Under the pieces are notes generated by a model. It was given only the letters and a program-made list of their open reading frames with translations, did no database searches and had not been told where the DNA came from. From Reticulitermes speratus (taxonomy: Eukaryota; Arthropoda; Insecta; Blattodea; Rhinotermitidae): DNA of 64,000 nucleotides. Each line of letters begins with the position of its first letter. The first letter of the stretch is position 1. Location of the stretch: assembly GCA_021186555.1 (NCBI GenBank), contig JAJKFL010000006.1, positions 44,154,138-44,218,137 of the forward strand, in the 5' to 3' direction. Of the stretch, positions 30,660-42,829 are shown in pieces. A program made the translations under genes and the position numbers.

Positions 30660-32211
30660 GTAAGTTTCTTCATTCTAGACAATTTTGTATTCTTACTAAA
30701 GTAAAATTAGTAGCCAAATGAATTTTAACCAAACATGTTTCTTCATCAGACTTGCATTCATCAGGTAACTAGATTGAAAAAACTGAGGCCAAGGAAAGAA
30801 TGAACACATCTGGTTTGGCTTCATGTTGATGTGAATTTTCCCCCGCCATACGCATGTTGCACATCTTCCCTACATCAAAACCAATTAGATTGTCAGAATA
30901 TAAAGAGGGAGCGTCTGTAGAACTAAGGTAAATCCAAAGTACAGCAGAGGGTCAGGAAGGGCAAGCAAATGGGAGGTAACTGCTAGACATGTGGGTGGGT
31001 AATGTCAGTGTTCATTCTTTCCCTGACCCAGCTTGTCTGAATCCTGTTACTTTCTTTTAGAGCCAGTTTGATTGTGGTATTCTATAATACTTTGTACTTG
31101 GTTCACTGAGCCAGTTTACGTCCCACAGTGTGTTGTGTTGTGGAGCTCCAACCATCTTATTTGCTAGCTCTATCAGTGCACTCACACAGTTTGGTCTTTG
31201 TGCAACAGTGGTTGTGATCTGCAATTAGTTGCAATCATGAGGGTGTTATTTCTTTATTTATTTTATTATTTGTTGGTATATTTATTTATATGTGGTTCAT
31301 TTAATGATGCTGTCAGTATCTTCGTCCATATAGTGTCACATGGTTGAATGATTCTGAAATATACTGGGCAGGGTGTGGAACAAGTGATTGTAGCATAATT
31401 TTATGCACTGTCCTGGCATGTACCTGTAAGGGCTCAGAAAAAGCATCAAAAACCTCAGTCAGAATTGTTGGTGTCCTGTTCTAGAATCAGTTTGGTCACT
31501 AGAAGTTGAAGTATTGCCAGTTGAGCCACATTGCTGTGCCTAGAGGCTTTTATGGTTGGATATTGCAATCATATGACCTAATTCAACAAATCTGTGTTTT
31601 GTGACACACTGCAGAGCTGCAGTAGCACACGAGGCTTTCAAGATTAACCACAGAAAAAAAATTGCAGACATTTCCTTTGATTTTGGGTGAAGTATAGAAA
31701 GTGTTGCAAACCTTCTTGGGCAACCCTTGTACTTTTTCAGTCTTTTATTTGGGTCATTCTGTTGTGTAAAATTTAGTAAATCTGTGAGATGACATTTCAC
31801 TTGACACTACTGTTTATTCATGAAGTTGGCCATGTGTTTGAGCTTTTCATCAAAACCAAAAACATGAACTACATATAATAATATATTTTTTAGTATTTAT
31901 GTTCAAACTGAAGAATATAAAGAAAATGCTTGGATGCCAAGTTCTTTCACATATTACAAGGCATTGTCATAAAAGTTTCGATATGATAACATTTCTTATG
32001 TTTGGCTATAATTTTTTATAATGCTTATGTTATCTTTAGCAACATGTTTTGACTGAAAACCAATTACATGTATATATTTTTGGCCAATTAATCTTAAGTT
32101 TCGCAATGAAATACATCTTCCGTATGTTATGAAATAGGTTTGCTTCATTCTTTATTTTCCAATAAAAATACATCCTGTATTTGGATAAAAGAGTTTTGTG
32201 ATTATTTGTAG
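30660..32211. other. CPT1 intron 3
   Basis: 1.55 kb, no gene or repeat family recognised. Confidence 0.5.
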
Positions 32212-32331
32212 TATCTGAAAATGTCGACCTTTCTGAATGACGAAACGTTACTTGAGGATGCAAAAGCTTGCTGAAGAGTTTCAGAATGGAATAGGTGCCA
32301 AACTGCAGCGTTACCTTGTTCTGAAGTCCTG
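32212..32331 (+). CDS. CPT1: CPT1 exon 4, with small indels in this sequence
   Basis: The acceptor TTGTAG is at 32211 and the donor TG|GTGAGT. Pieces in different frames are clearly the expected segment: YLK, then FLNDET, then YLRMQKLAEEFQ, NGIGAKLQRYLVLKSW. The exon is 120 nt, but the phases of exons 3 and 5 need 122, so the net change is -2. In phase 0 it hits TGA at 32272-32274. The shifts sit at short homopolymers within about 35 nt (after CTGAAAA, at TCGACC, at CCTTTC, at CGTTAC). Because all other exons are clean, consensus errors in the assembly are more likely than a dead gene. Confidence 0.85.
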
Positions 32332-34305
32332 GTGAGTTCATATTATTATTGGACGTGACCTTAGTTGCGGAAGTTGTTTGGTTGATTGTAGAGAAGGAAT
32401 AATTTTACAGCTCATATTTTTTTTGGGGGGGGGGGGGTCAGTAACATAAAAGGGTGTCTTACATTTGCATTTGTTACTTCAACAGGGATGTCCAACAGAA
32501 CAAGGAATAATGGTTACATCATATGTTTTGAGTTGTCATAGTGATTTGAGGCATGTCTCTCAATTGTACGTAACTTGTACATCTCCAACAGAGAAAACAT
32601 TGGTGCTGAGCATTTCCTTCATGCAGTTTGTGTTCTTGATGTACTGCAGTGTTGTGCAGTAGCAGTGTGCCTTCACTGTTGCCCCAGGAACTGAAGAAGA
32701 AGAAGAGGGAGAAGAAGAAGAAGAAGAAGAAGAAGAGTAAGAGGAGGAAGAAGAAGAAGAGGAAGAGGAAGAGGAAGAACTAGAAGAAGAAGAAGAGTAA
32801 GAGGAAGAAGAAGAAGAGGGAGAGGAAGAGGAAGAGGAAGAGTAAGAGGAAGAAGAAGAAGAAAGAAGAAGAGGAAGAGAAGAAGAAAGAAGAGGGGAAG
32901 AAGGAGAATGCCAGTTACATCCCAAAATGCCGTAAACAGTAACACCCCACAGACCACTTGGAATGGCTTGCTTATCCATCAGTTAGCCCAAACCTTTTAC
33001 CTAGTGTTTCCCAAGTCATGTATCACTGAAAAAGTACTGGGGAGGAAAATGCTTGTGACATAATGAGATGAAAGCCAAGGTGCACTGATGGATGTAGACA
33101 CTTAACAGTTGATCTGGTGATTATGTGCTGAAGTAGAGGGATTGTCTGTTACTGCTTCGTGTTTCGGGCATCTGTGTCAAAGTAATATATGCAAGTGTAA
33201 CACATAGTTGTTTGAGACCTACTGAATAACTTGTGTGATTAAAACATGGGTTTATTTTTTTTACAGAAATAAAATAAGTTTAGTTTTTAACCCCTGCAAT
33301 TTTCTTGTGCATTGTGTTATGTAGTGATCATCTTGCAGTGCTGTTTTATGTATAATTATAGTGGCAAAGAATAAAGAAATGCGTTTTAGCATTTTAGACT
33401 TCTAGAATTCAATTCAACTCAGTTCTTGTTTATTAACATGCTGAGTCAACAACCAGGTGGCCAATGACAGGAATGTATTGGTATGAACAATATGCATGTA
33501 GTTGGACCTAACATATTCCTTGATGGGCCAGGTGGTTGGAAAATTGAACTCTTATAGAGTGAGGATGATTTTAATATAATGGTTTGTGGATGTAACTGCA
33601 TGTAACACCATGTCATCTAGTAGACTGGTAACAGTATTGTGGAACAGCCTGCTTGTAGTTTCTATGGCATCACATCCCAAAACAGTGTGAGAACTTCAAA
33701 TCTTGTACAAAATTTTCTGACACGGTGTACTTTGTGACCTCACAGACGTTTCTGTGTAAACACATCCTCGCCTGACCTGGTAGTACAACAGGAAAAATCT
33801 GTAGCCTTGTAACTGCTGGGAGTGTGACCTATATTTATATGATATTTTTGACTGAAATAAGACCCCCGAGTATTGATAAATAGTCATGAGACGTCTTGTA
33901 TTACAGGGTATGGTTTATGACTAACTCTGTGTGTGTGTGTACATGTATGTGATGCAGAAACATGGCTTGTTTATAATTGTTAGGAAGAGGGTCAAGTTGG
34001 AGCAATGAACAGTAGTGAGAAGCACATAACGCTCAGTCAGTATTGCAATCTTGACGTCTGTCCAACAAAAGGTTGCATGACATGCATATTTAATGAAGTC
34101 ATTATTTTAAAGTATTTCAGGGGCTGTAATGCAGAAGAATGAGTCAGTAGATGGGTTATCATTGGAAACTATACCTAGAGATGGGATGTCTCATTCTTCC
34201 TTTTGCATTTTGGGCATGCTTTTTGGAAGTGTTTCTGTATTATTGTAAGATAAATATAGAAGTTGTTTCCCATTATGTCATAGATTACAAATATGTGTTA
34301 AACAG
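32332..34305. other. CPT1 intron 4
   Basis: 2.0 kb. It holds a G run (about 32429-32439) and the purine tract below. Otherwise nothing is recognised. Confidence 0.5.
32690..32905. repeat. GAA/GAG purine-strand microsatellite
   Basis: About 215 bp of almost pure AAG/AGG on the CPT1 coding strand, giving long Ser- and Leu-rich frames on the other strand that are not genes. It could form triplex or R-loop structures when transcribed. Confidence 0.95.
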
Positions 34306-34507
34306 GTGGGCTACAAACTATGTGTCAGATTGGTGGGAGGAGTATGTGTACCTGCGAGGCCGTTCTCCTCTCATCGTGAATTCAAACTTCTATGGTATTG
34401 ATGCTGTCTTAATCAACCCAGAGTGTACTCAAGCAGCACGGGCAGCTACTATCATCAGCATCTGTCTGCAGTTCCGTCGACTTATCGAGCGCCAAGAACT
34501 GGAACCT
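34306..34507 (+). CDS. CPT1: CPT1 exon 5
   Basis: Acceptor TTAAACAG, donor CCT|GTATGT. After the base completing a split Trp, 67 codons read WATNYVSDWWEEYVYLRGR, then SPLIVNSNFYGIDAVL, then INPECTQAARAATIISIC, then LQFRRLIERQELEP. The WWATNYVSDWWEEYxYLRGR block is among the most conserved in the family. Phase 0 at the end. Confidence 0.97.
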
Positions 34508-36742
34508 GTATGTTGACAAGCATTATGTTGTTTTATTATCATGTGTAAGGTTTGGTTAGAGGAGGTGACTTAGTGTCGTGTGTACATCACTGCTGCATAT
34601 GTCTTCTGTAGTCACTATGAAAACCTGACAAGTATGACTGTTGTATATATTGAGGTTTATTTCTGAATGACTGCAGCAACATGTGACTGATGTAACCATA
34701 CTGTTTACAAAACTGATGCCCAGCAGTTAGATGTGACCACATAGAGTCAGATTCAATTTAATTTGTTGCATATTATTAATGCTCAACCCTTTGGAGCATT
34801 TTATTCTGCTAAATAATATTTAAAAGTACAGTTTTCGCAGTTTTCAGCTGACAGAAAATTCACCGTTTCCATTACAAAGACCAGTTGGTCAGTGCTTTTA
34901 GAGATATAGTCACTGTGAAACACTTGAATATGCTCCGTGAGGAAAGTGCGGAGTTTCTGAATGATGGTAAATATAATGAACATATTACTTCAAATAGTGA
35001 ATGTTCACACTGGTAGCATCTAGTACAAAAACCATGTAAATAAAAACCATCACAATAACTAAGTGAACTGTATTTCCATCATCTTGGCTACTACAACCCC
35101 TCTCTTCATACAAAGTATGGCTGCCAACCTTATCATATAAATACTTGAACATACCATGGATTGCATGAATAGTGAATGTACAACATTCAGACTTACTGTA
35201 ATGGGAAACTAGTTCCAGGTTTTCCTGTGTACTTTGAACATAAAGGTCAATAAAAGCAAAATGAAGTTTAGGTATATTTTTCATGCAGTTGCGATTTGCA
35301 GTGAGAGTGAAAAGATGTCCTCCAGTGGAATACATACGTTACACAAATATGTTTTTTATTTTTCTGTTAGGCTTATGTCTTTGCTCCTGATGTTCATTTA
35401 TTGTGGGTACAACAGAATAGAATACAGACGGGCGGGCACCGCAGTGACCCATGCACTTCTACCGTTATCGATCTTTTGTGCAAATTGTGGGTACACATTT
35501 GTTGTTGCAAAGCTAATGACAGTAAAGATACCGCACTGCAAATAGTGACAGGGTATTTTTCTTTGTTTTTTCATCGACTAATTAGCTTATCACAAAGAAA
35601 TGTTTTAAATGGAAATTGTAGACATTATTGAGATATGTGCTTTGTAGAATGTACTGATTTTGTGCAGTGGGCCTCAATTTTTGTTCTAAATTTCAAAAGT
35701 TCAGTGTTAGCTTTATCTAAAGCATGTGCACACCAAAATTAAATTAATTTGGCAACTTTACCATGGATCTCTGCTACCATATTACATAAAAATCCATTAA
35801 TTCTTTGAAATACAGTGGCTACTCTAAGTACTGTTTTCTTTAACATTACAAATTTTGTGTTTTGCTTGCACAGTATAATGATGTTTTTGTATGATTCTTA
35901 CAGTAAACAGTTTTTTCCTCCCTGAAGTGTATTAAATTGTTTAGCATTGTAATGGTGATACTGTATTTCCTGTGAGGTAGAAATTGAACATTAAATATTA
36001 TTTTTATAAACTTCTGACTGCCAAGCCTTAAGTAGAGTAAGAACTTTAAACGTGTAGGTGGACAAATGTAATGTCTTTATGTGGAACATCTCGTTGTGTA
36101 TACAGAAGAATATTCCTTTCATTCAATTGAAGTACTATATCATGTTTTTAATGTATCTGATTATATATTATCTTGTTTTCGGCTTTTACAACACACAATG
36201 TTGTAAGGTTGAGATCGAAATCAGTTGAAATTTTAATGTGTTGTGTACAAGTGATATTTATATAAGTATTTTTATAATGTCTGATTATAGCTTTTAGTTA
36301 AAGCTGAAACATATTGCATAGTACATGTTAAATAACTGCAGAGTATAGTTGTGATTGACTGACTGTGTTTCTCTCTTTGGATGTGATGTCATTATGTGTT
36401 TATGTTATATACTTTTTGGAGAGATCGCGTAGAACTGTTTAGACACGATAGCCACATTTCACTGTGTTTTCACCTTCAGTGAGTCATTTACAGTAGCAGC
36501 TAGACAGCATAGATCATGGTTGTCAGCAGCAAGTATGGTAACTTACCTCCCTATTCTACATATTTTTTTGTGTATGTCACATTGTTAGCAATCTCTTCCT
36601 TTTATTGCATATGAGTGGCATATTTAATTTAATAACAGGGTTATTTGAAGGCATTACAGACATAAATTCATTGCATAAGGCAGTGGCTGATGTACATTGT
36701 GTAAGAAGAAATGTAGTAATTAGTAAGATATAAATATTTCAG
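34508..36742. other. CPT1 intron 5
   Basis: 2.2 kb. Overlapping short frames occur at 34985-35545, with no domain that I recognise. No repeat family was identified. Confidence 0.45.
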
Positions 36743-36942
36743 ATTCTCATCCAAGGATTGGTACCGTTGTGCTCATGGCAGTATGAACGTGTGTTCAACA
36801 CAACCAGAGTTCCTGGAGTGGAAACAGACCGCCTGGTTCACTACGCAGACTCAAAGCACATTGTTGTGTATCACAGAGGAAGATACTTCAAGGTGTTCAT
36901 ATATTGTAATGGTCGCATCCTGAGACCATATGAAATTGAAAT
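36743..36942 (+). CDS. CPT1: CPT1 exon 6
   Basis: Acceptor TATTTCAG, donor AT|GTAAGT. It encodes 66 codons plus two bases: [19 protein letters not shown], then [19 protein letters not shown], then [17 protein letters not shown], then [11 protein letters not shown]. The VPLCSxQYERxFNTxRxPG and [13 protein letters not shown] blocks are diagnostic for CPT1. The split codon is completed as Ile by exon 7. Confidence 0.97.
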
Positions 36943-38296
36943 GTAAGTTTGTCAAGTTTTAAGAAGGATGAAATAAAAGCTCAGACAGTGTGACAACTTA
37001 ACTACAGCATACTAATTGTTTCTCATTTTTGCATGTGAAATATTTATGTACGTCTACTACAGTCACATGTGTAAAAGCCAGATGATGTTTCTGTGCAATC
37101 ACAGAAAGTTCAGAAGTGGTGTGATGTTCTGTATTGAACTCACCGTTCACATAATTGCTCTGTGCATCTGACATTTGGCATTAACCATAAGCCACGACAA
37201 TAGCATTTGATGACAGATGAATAGACTTGGACTCTTTTTTTAGGTGTGTTTGCAAAATTGCATAAAGTGACCGTTAGTTTTCGTCATGTATGTCTGTCCG
37301 TCCATCCATCCGTCGTCTGTCTGTCCGTCCACATGGAACAGCTTGGCTCCCACTGGACAGATTTTCATGAAATTTGATATTTGAATATTTTTCGAAAATC
37401 TCTCAAGAAAATTCAAGTTTCATTAAAATCTGACAAGAATAGTTGGTTCTTTACATGAAGACATACGTACATTTACGATAATATCACACTCAGTTCTTCT
37501 TAGTATGGGAAATGTTTTAGATAAAAGTAGAGAAAATCAAAACACACATTTTATGGTCAATAACGTTTCTTCCGAAAATTGTGCCTTTATGAGATAATGT
37601 GGAAAAATATGGTAGAGCCAGACAGGCCACAGAAGACAATTTAATACAATGTGTGCATTTTGCATGCTCGATAGCTAAGGCTATAGAAACTCACCCAGAA
37701 TATGTAATACTTACTGCTTTTCCACAGCAACAATGGTTACATGCATGCGCTTTAATATTACGTTTATATGTACATTGTCTGTCCTGTTAATGATAAAATT
37801 CTTTGAGTGAAGTTACTGTAGAATCTTGATAGTTCAAGGTGAATGGGACCAAGGTTGCCTCGAATTACTGGAAAGCTTGGACTACTCAGATTGTGACAAT
37901 TTAGAACTTATAATTACTTATAGATTCTAATACACACATTGTATTAATATGCACTATGTATATGACATCGTATTAGAATATCAGTATATACAATAGTACA
38001 ACAGTAGAATAATAATAGAATTTATGATACTAAGTTAGACTGTGAAGAAATCAAAACCTTTTTTTTCTCATTTAAGACGTGAAAAAGCCTTTAAGACTCT
38101 GGCTGAGAAGAAACAGAACCTTGAACAGTCGGGACTGTACTGTGCTGTACCAGAACAGTTTAGACTGTGACTGCTTTCTTCCATATCGTTTTTAGTTCAT
38201 TATTCTTGACTAATCATGCTACCATTCAGCACTGTTTAGTCTGTGCTACTAACAGTGGCATTGATTACATCGTAAGTAAATAGAGTTGATTTACAG
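36943..38296. other. CPT1 intron 6
   Basis: 1.35 kb, mostly occupied by the repeat at 37243-37787. The sequence just after it (about 37815-37890, GAATCTTGATAGTTCAAGG...CGAATTACTGGAAAG) resembles the end of a pogo/Tigger-like element, weakly supported. Confidence 0.45.
37243..37787 (+). repeat. 520-bp dispersed repeat, copy 4 (CPT1 intron 6)
   Basis: Same landmarks as the 8356 copy but with most CpG sites changed to TpG or CpA: the end reads AGGTGTGTTTGCAAAATTGC instead of AGGCGCGTTCGCAAAATTGC. An internal run GTCCGTCCATCCATCCGTCG is expanded relative to the others. Confidence 0.8.
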
Positions 38297-38501
38297 ACAG
38301 CTTGAACAGATACTCTCAGATGAATCACCACCAGCAAAAGGGGAGGAAATGTTGGCAGCCTTAACTGCGGGTGAGAGAACGGCATGGGCAGTAGCACGTC
38401 AGGAATTCTTCTTCAAAGGGGTGAATCGACAGTCGCTGGATGCGATTGAGAAGGCAGCCTTTGTTGTCACATTGGATGACTTTCCATATGAGTTTGATGA
38501 G
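38297..38501 (+). CDS. CPT1: CPT1 exon 7
   Basis: Acceptor GATTTACAG, donor GAG|GTACAC. After one shared base, 68 codons read [18 protein letters not shown], then [19 protein letters not shown], then [18 protein letters not shown], then [13 protein letters not shown]. The LAALTAGxRxxWAxxRxxFF and [18 protein letters not shown] motifs are conserved through carnitine acyltransferases. Phase 0 at the end. Confidence 0.97.
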
Positions 38502-40614
38502 GTACACACTCACTTAACCTTTATCATCCTAAGAGACCGTGTACTGGTCCCTAATATGTACTGGCGAATGACCTAGCATGCCATGTGCTGGTCACTGTGT
38601 GTTTACTTGGTTGTAATTTAAATGTCCACCTTAAGTGAGGAAAGCTTAGGTTGTCAAGAGATATATGACTGGCATTTGTATCCATCTGCTAAGGGACAAG
38701 AGTATGCTGTGCATGATGAGGAAGTCTCCTACTGAATAATGTACTGTGTTTTCTTGAACAGCCTGCATCCTCTTTTCTAAACAAGTATGCAGCAAGAAAA
38801 CTGGAGTTTGTAGGGTATTCATGATGAGTTTGGCATTAGTGTTTGTGATGATATTGGTAATAATATGTAATGTGTTCCTTATGAGGTTGACATCACTGCT
38901 CATTCCAAGCACCATCTGAACTTGCTCACTTTTCTTCCACATACTCAGGTGCATCCACAATCCACAGGATAGGAATAGATGTTAATGTCTGATGTAGTGT
39001 ACATGTGTTCAACTAAATGTCGGTACTGAAGGGTTAAGTTACGATTTTTCATGAGCAGTATGAAATTGAAAATAATTCAAGTGGTAAAATAAATCAGAAA
39101 TTGTGTTGGTGATAGAAAATACAATAAAAGATAAAGTAAAGTTGTTCCTGTCCACACCATGAAGTATGGTGGGAGCAGAAGTACTGCTCCACTTATTTTC
39201 GTATCTTACAATAAGTTGTGAGATCTCAGTAACACATTGAACTGATATGTGATATAAGGTTACTTTTATACTTTTGTACTTTATAATGGTTTAGCCTGTT
39301 GATGGCTTTAGTAAAAAAGCCAACACGTGTAACTAGTATTGTAAACAAACAGGAATTTTTTACCACTACAGCTGTGTGGACTGAAAAGTGCTTTTGGTTT
39401 CATATTAGGAAAAGCATCAGGATGCTACACACCTAGATTATCATGTGTCATTATCAGTGCCTTTTGTGTAACGTAATTGAAGCAGAATGCAAAGATCATA
39501 GTGTAATGTAACTGTGTTGTAATTTATCTCCTAAAGTGTAAATTTTTTGTCCAGGTTGTGGAAATCTAAAATGTAGGATCTGAAAGGGTAATTTTTGCTT
39601 TTGATCATACTAGTCTTAAAATTTTTTTGCATGTATTGAAATATATTTTTTATTCACTTCCATTTTTGAATCAAATTTTTAGGGACTTCCACATTCTTAA
39701 TATGTTTTAGACTTAAAAAATTTGGACTTTTAATGGATAAGTTATGACATATTTACAAGATACAAAATTGAGGTTCCCACAACAGTGTTACTGATTAGTG
39801 TCAGTGTCTGTTATGCCCCTCCCCAGTGGCCCACATATAGCCATGTGGGGAGGATTGTGTGCTGCAAGAAAGCTGGGGGCTATGCTGGCAGTAGTGTAAC
39901 TATCAGCACGGTCACCCAAGGTGGACAGGCCATGGCAGAGGAGCCAGTTGAAGCATGTTCACAGGGGAGTAAACCCCAATATAAAATCCTGGTCCTGCAG
40001 GTTGGTGGAGTCTGTGGCCAGGAAACAGGCTGAAGGGCTATGGGAAGAAGGGAGAGCTGTTATACCAGTTGACATAACATCCCAGAAGACTTGAATTTGC
40101 ACATTTACAAGATGTTAATGATACTTTGTGGTGTGTGTGTGTGTGAAGTACACTATACAAAAGGCACTCATTACAGTTTGTGTTACAGAAACATATGCAA
40201 AAAAAGAATGCAGTAATTTGTGCACTGTTTATTGTTTCATGTCAATGAAACTGTTGAATTGAACTGGACACAATGGGAAATGTATGTACAGTTAATATAA
40301 GTAAGTTCGCATGAACTTTTATGTACTTTACCTTTTTAAGGGGCTAGATGTATTGCTTTTTCACAGGCGTAGGATGTTCAAGAGAATCTGAAATGAAAAT
40401 TATCATAATATCTTTGAAACAGAAACTTCTACCTCTTTAATTACTTTACCATTTATTTTGGATGAACACAAATTATGCTTTTGTTGACCAGTGTACTTGT
40501 TCTCTGCTATTGAAATGTAATATGTGATAAGCGGTACTTTGTATCATTTAACATATAGCTATTGCATTTTCCTTAAATACAAATACCCTCTGTGTCTCAA
40601 TGGTTGTGTTACAG
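38502..40614. other. CPT1 intron 7
   Basis: 2.1 kb. It includes one degenerate hammerhead-like hairpin (39295). A stretch near 38530-38700 (TGTACTGGCGAATGACCTAGC) recurs near 62900-63010, so it belongs to a dispersed repeat that I cannot name. Confidence 0.45.
39295..39330 (+). ncRNA. Degenerate hammerhead-like hairpin (intron 7)
   Basis: CTGTTGATGGCTTT-loop-AAAGCC-AACACGTGT keeps stem II and the ACACGTGT palindrome, but both catalytic boxes are altered. Confidence 0.3.
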
Positions 40615-40722
40615 GAAGACCCAAGCAAACTGGACCACTATGGACAAATTCTGCTGCATGGGAAGGGGTATGACCGTTGGTTTGACAAGTCGTTCACTCT
40701 TTGTGTTGGCTCCAATGGACGG
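40615..40722 (+). CDS. CPT1: CPT1 exon 8
   Basis: Acceptor TGTTACAG, donor CGG|GTAAGT. It is exactly 36 codons: [18 protein letters not shown], then [18 protein letters not shown]. [13 protein letters not shown] is a substrate-site block of the family, and the basic end leads into the catalytic His region. Phase 0 at both ends. Confidence 0.97.
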
Positions 40723-42546
40723 GTAAGTCATAAAGGAATTAAATTGTCATATAAAAATATATTTTCAGAAGAAAGAAGTAAAAATATGTCCAGTATGTAA
40801 ATGTGCTGTTTGGATACATGTTGTTCCCCTCCGTGCCTTTAGTCATACAGCAAGGAAGCTGGACTCCTGTTGGAAGTTAACACAGTGAGGAGCCACTCAT
40901 GCATGTTGTTGAGTAGGAAAATTTCTAACGGAATGCCAGTTCTAAATATTATCACTGTGTACTTTTGAAAAAATGTGGCCATATAACCCTTTGGTACCGA
41001 GTGTTATATTTATGTGTATATAATGTGCAGTGTGACATTCAAATCGCACAACCTCACATAAATACCTCTGCTCTAATGCAGGTCCCATTTAAGTTGTGAT
41101 CTTCTGCAGATCACTGTGCACATTTAATTCCGGTGCCAAAGGCTTAAAAAGTATGTTGATGTCAGGCTTTTTGGGTTTTTAAATTCTGTGTGTAAGGTTG
41201 AGTGGGCTAATGAATATGTGGATTGGGGTGTAGTTATTTATTAAAATGGCATCAGTGTTTCGTCTGGGAGGCATGTAGCATTATATCAGGCAAGCAAAGT
41301 GTCTCTTAAATCATGGGTCACAAATTTTCCCAAAATATTGGAGTCTTCTCCAAATTCTAGGCCCCAGAAGGTGACATGAGGCAAATTCCATACTGAGGAC
41401 CCACATTTCTGCAGTGATCTGTGAACCTAACTATTATTTGGTGCTTTCTTGTCATTGTATGTGAAGTGATACACATTTTTGTATGTAATGGAAAAACTAC
41501 AATAGTTATACTGAAAATATTAAGTGCCTCTATACAGACTTAGTCTGGCTAACTAGGTGCCTGCGTTTTGTGCACGTGTGCTGTAAATCACAGATAATTA
41601 GAGAGCATGCTGTTGAAACTAAAAGCAAACTGAAAATTTTAATTTAGAATTATATTTGTTATGGACTGATTCCAGAGATTCCTAGCAACGAATAAAAATA
41701 CAACTCAGAATGAGACTGTGTGAGATTTGAGGTTCTCGTAGCCACATTGATGAAGATGCCAGTCTTCTGGGATGTGATGCTGTGTTACTGGGCGAGTTGT
41801 TGGCAGATGTTTTGTAGGATCATATAGCGTTCGAAACTTCAGGAAGTACTCACCGAACAATGCAGCCACATCCTGAAGACTTGAGTCTTTAGAATTAAAT
41901 TTCTCAGTGTTTATGCTTGAGAAAAACTTGTTTACAACAAACCTCTTGGGTATTTAATCTTGAATTTAGGTGCAGAAATTTTACATACTGCTTTCTTTAA
42001 ATCTTTCCTTAGAATTTGGCATATATACATTATGTAAATACAGGCAGCCTCTGAATAATGTCATTATGTAGGCCCACATTTGTACCTTACTAATGTCCTT
42101 GCTACCTTTCTAGGAATAATAGACAGTCCTAACTTTAAATTGTTAACAAATGGGAAAATTTTTTTTATAGGACCCAATTTCTTATGTTGGTTGCATTTCA
42201 CACAGGTGAGCGAAGCACACATAAACACTGAAATAAGGTAGGACAAAGATGGTTAAACTTGTAGTCTTCAAGAAATCCTTGCATACATACATACATGCAT
42301 GCATGCATGCATGTATGTATGTCACTGCTTTGTTTGAAGCAGTACTATCTGAACATAAAGGTGTCACTTAATTCATTGATTTTGCCAAACAAAGGAAGGG
42401 TTGAATTTTAACAGGCGTTTTGTATTAGTATTTGTATAAGTGGCAAGCACTTATGAATTGTGTTTTGATCAAGTCCTGTGTCAGCACCAAGTGTTGAACT
42501 AGTTGATTGTGCTATGCAATTAAACTCTTTCCTCTTTTACTTTCAG
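40723..42546. other. CPT1 intron 8
   Basis: 1.8 kb. It contains a palindromic CATA/CATG microsatellite at about 42283-42322. The stretch at 41700-41890 is a degraded dispersed repeat (ATTTGAGGTTCTCGTAGCC...CTTCTGGGATGTGATGC) also seen at 29300 and 55900. Confidence 0.5.
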
Positions 42547-42572
42547 ATTGGCTTCAATGCAGAGCACTCATG
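42547..42572 (+). CDS. CPT1: CPT1 exon 9, 26-nt microexon with the catalytic His
   Basis: Acceptor CTTTCAG, donor TG|GTAGGT. It encodes I-G-F-N-A-E-H-S plus two bases of Trp, which exon 10a or 10b completes. The His is the general base of carnitine acyltransferases (equivalent to His473 of mammalian CPT1A). It is supported by correct phase to exon 8 (0) and to both exon 10 versions, and by the universally conserved NAEHSWAD reading across the junction. An exon this short normally needs strong intronic enhancers. Confidence 0.92.
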
Positions 42573-42829
42573 GTAGGTACCTTTGTGATATTGTTCTGCA
42601 GGTGATGTGTCAGTTTTCATGAATGATACGTAGCATAATTGAGAAATCTGCATTTGTTTTATACATTTAAAATGCTGTAGAGTTGTTGGTACTGGTGTAT
42701 AAGGGAAAATAGTGATACTTTTTTGAAGATCAAAGTTGAGCATTGTAAGCAAACAGAGTCAATTTTATTTTTTGGAAGTGAATAATCCTCTTTTATGGTA
42801 GGGATTTAACTGAAAGTATCCTGATAATA

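Noticed and set aside
32212-32331. CPT1 as a pseudogene
   Set aside because: Only exon 4 is disturbed. Introns, splice sites, phases and all other exons are intact, so local consensus error is the simpler reading.
32560-32979. Ser-rich and Leu-rich frames on the minus strand
   Set aside because: Translation of the GAA/GAG microsatellite in CPT1 intron 4.
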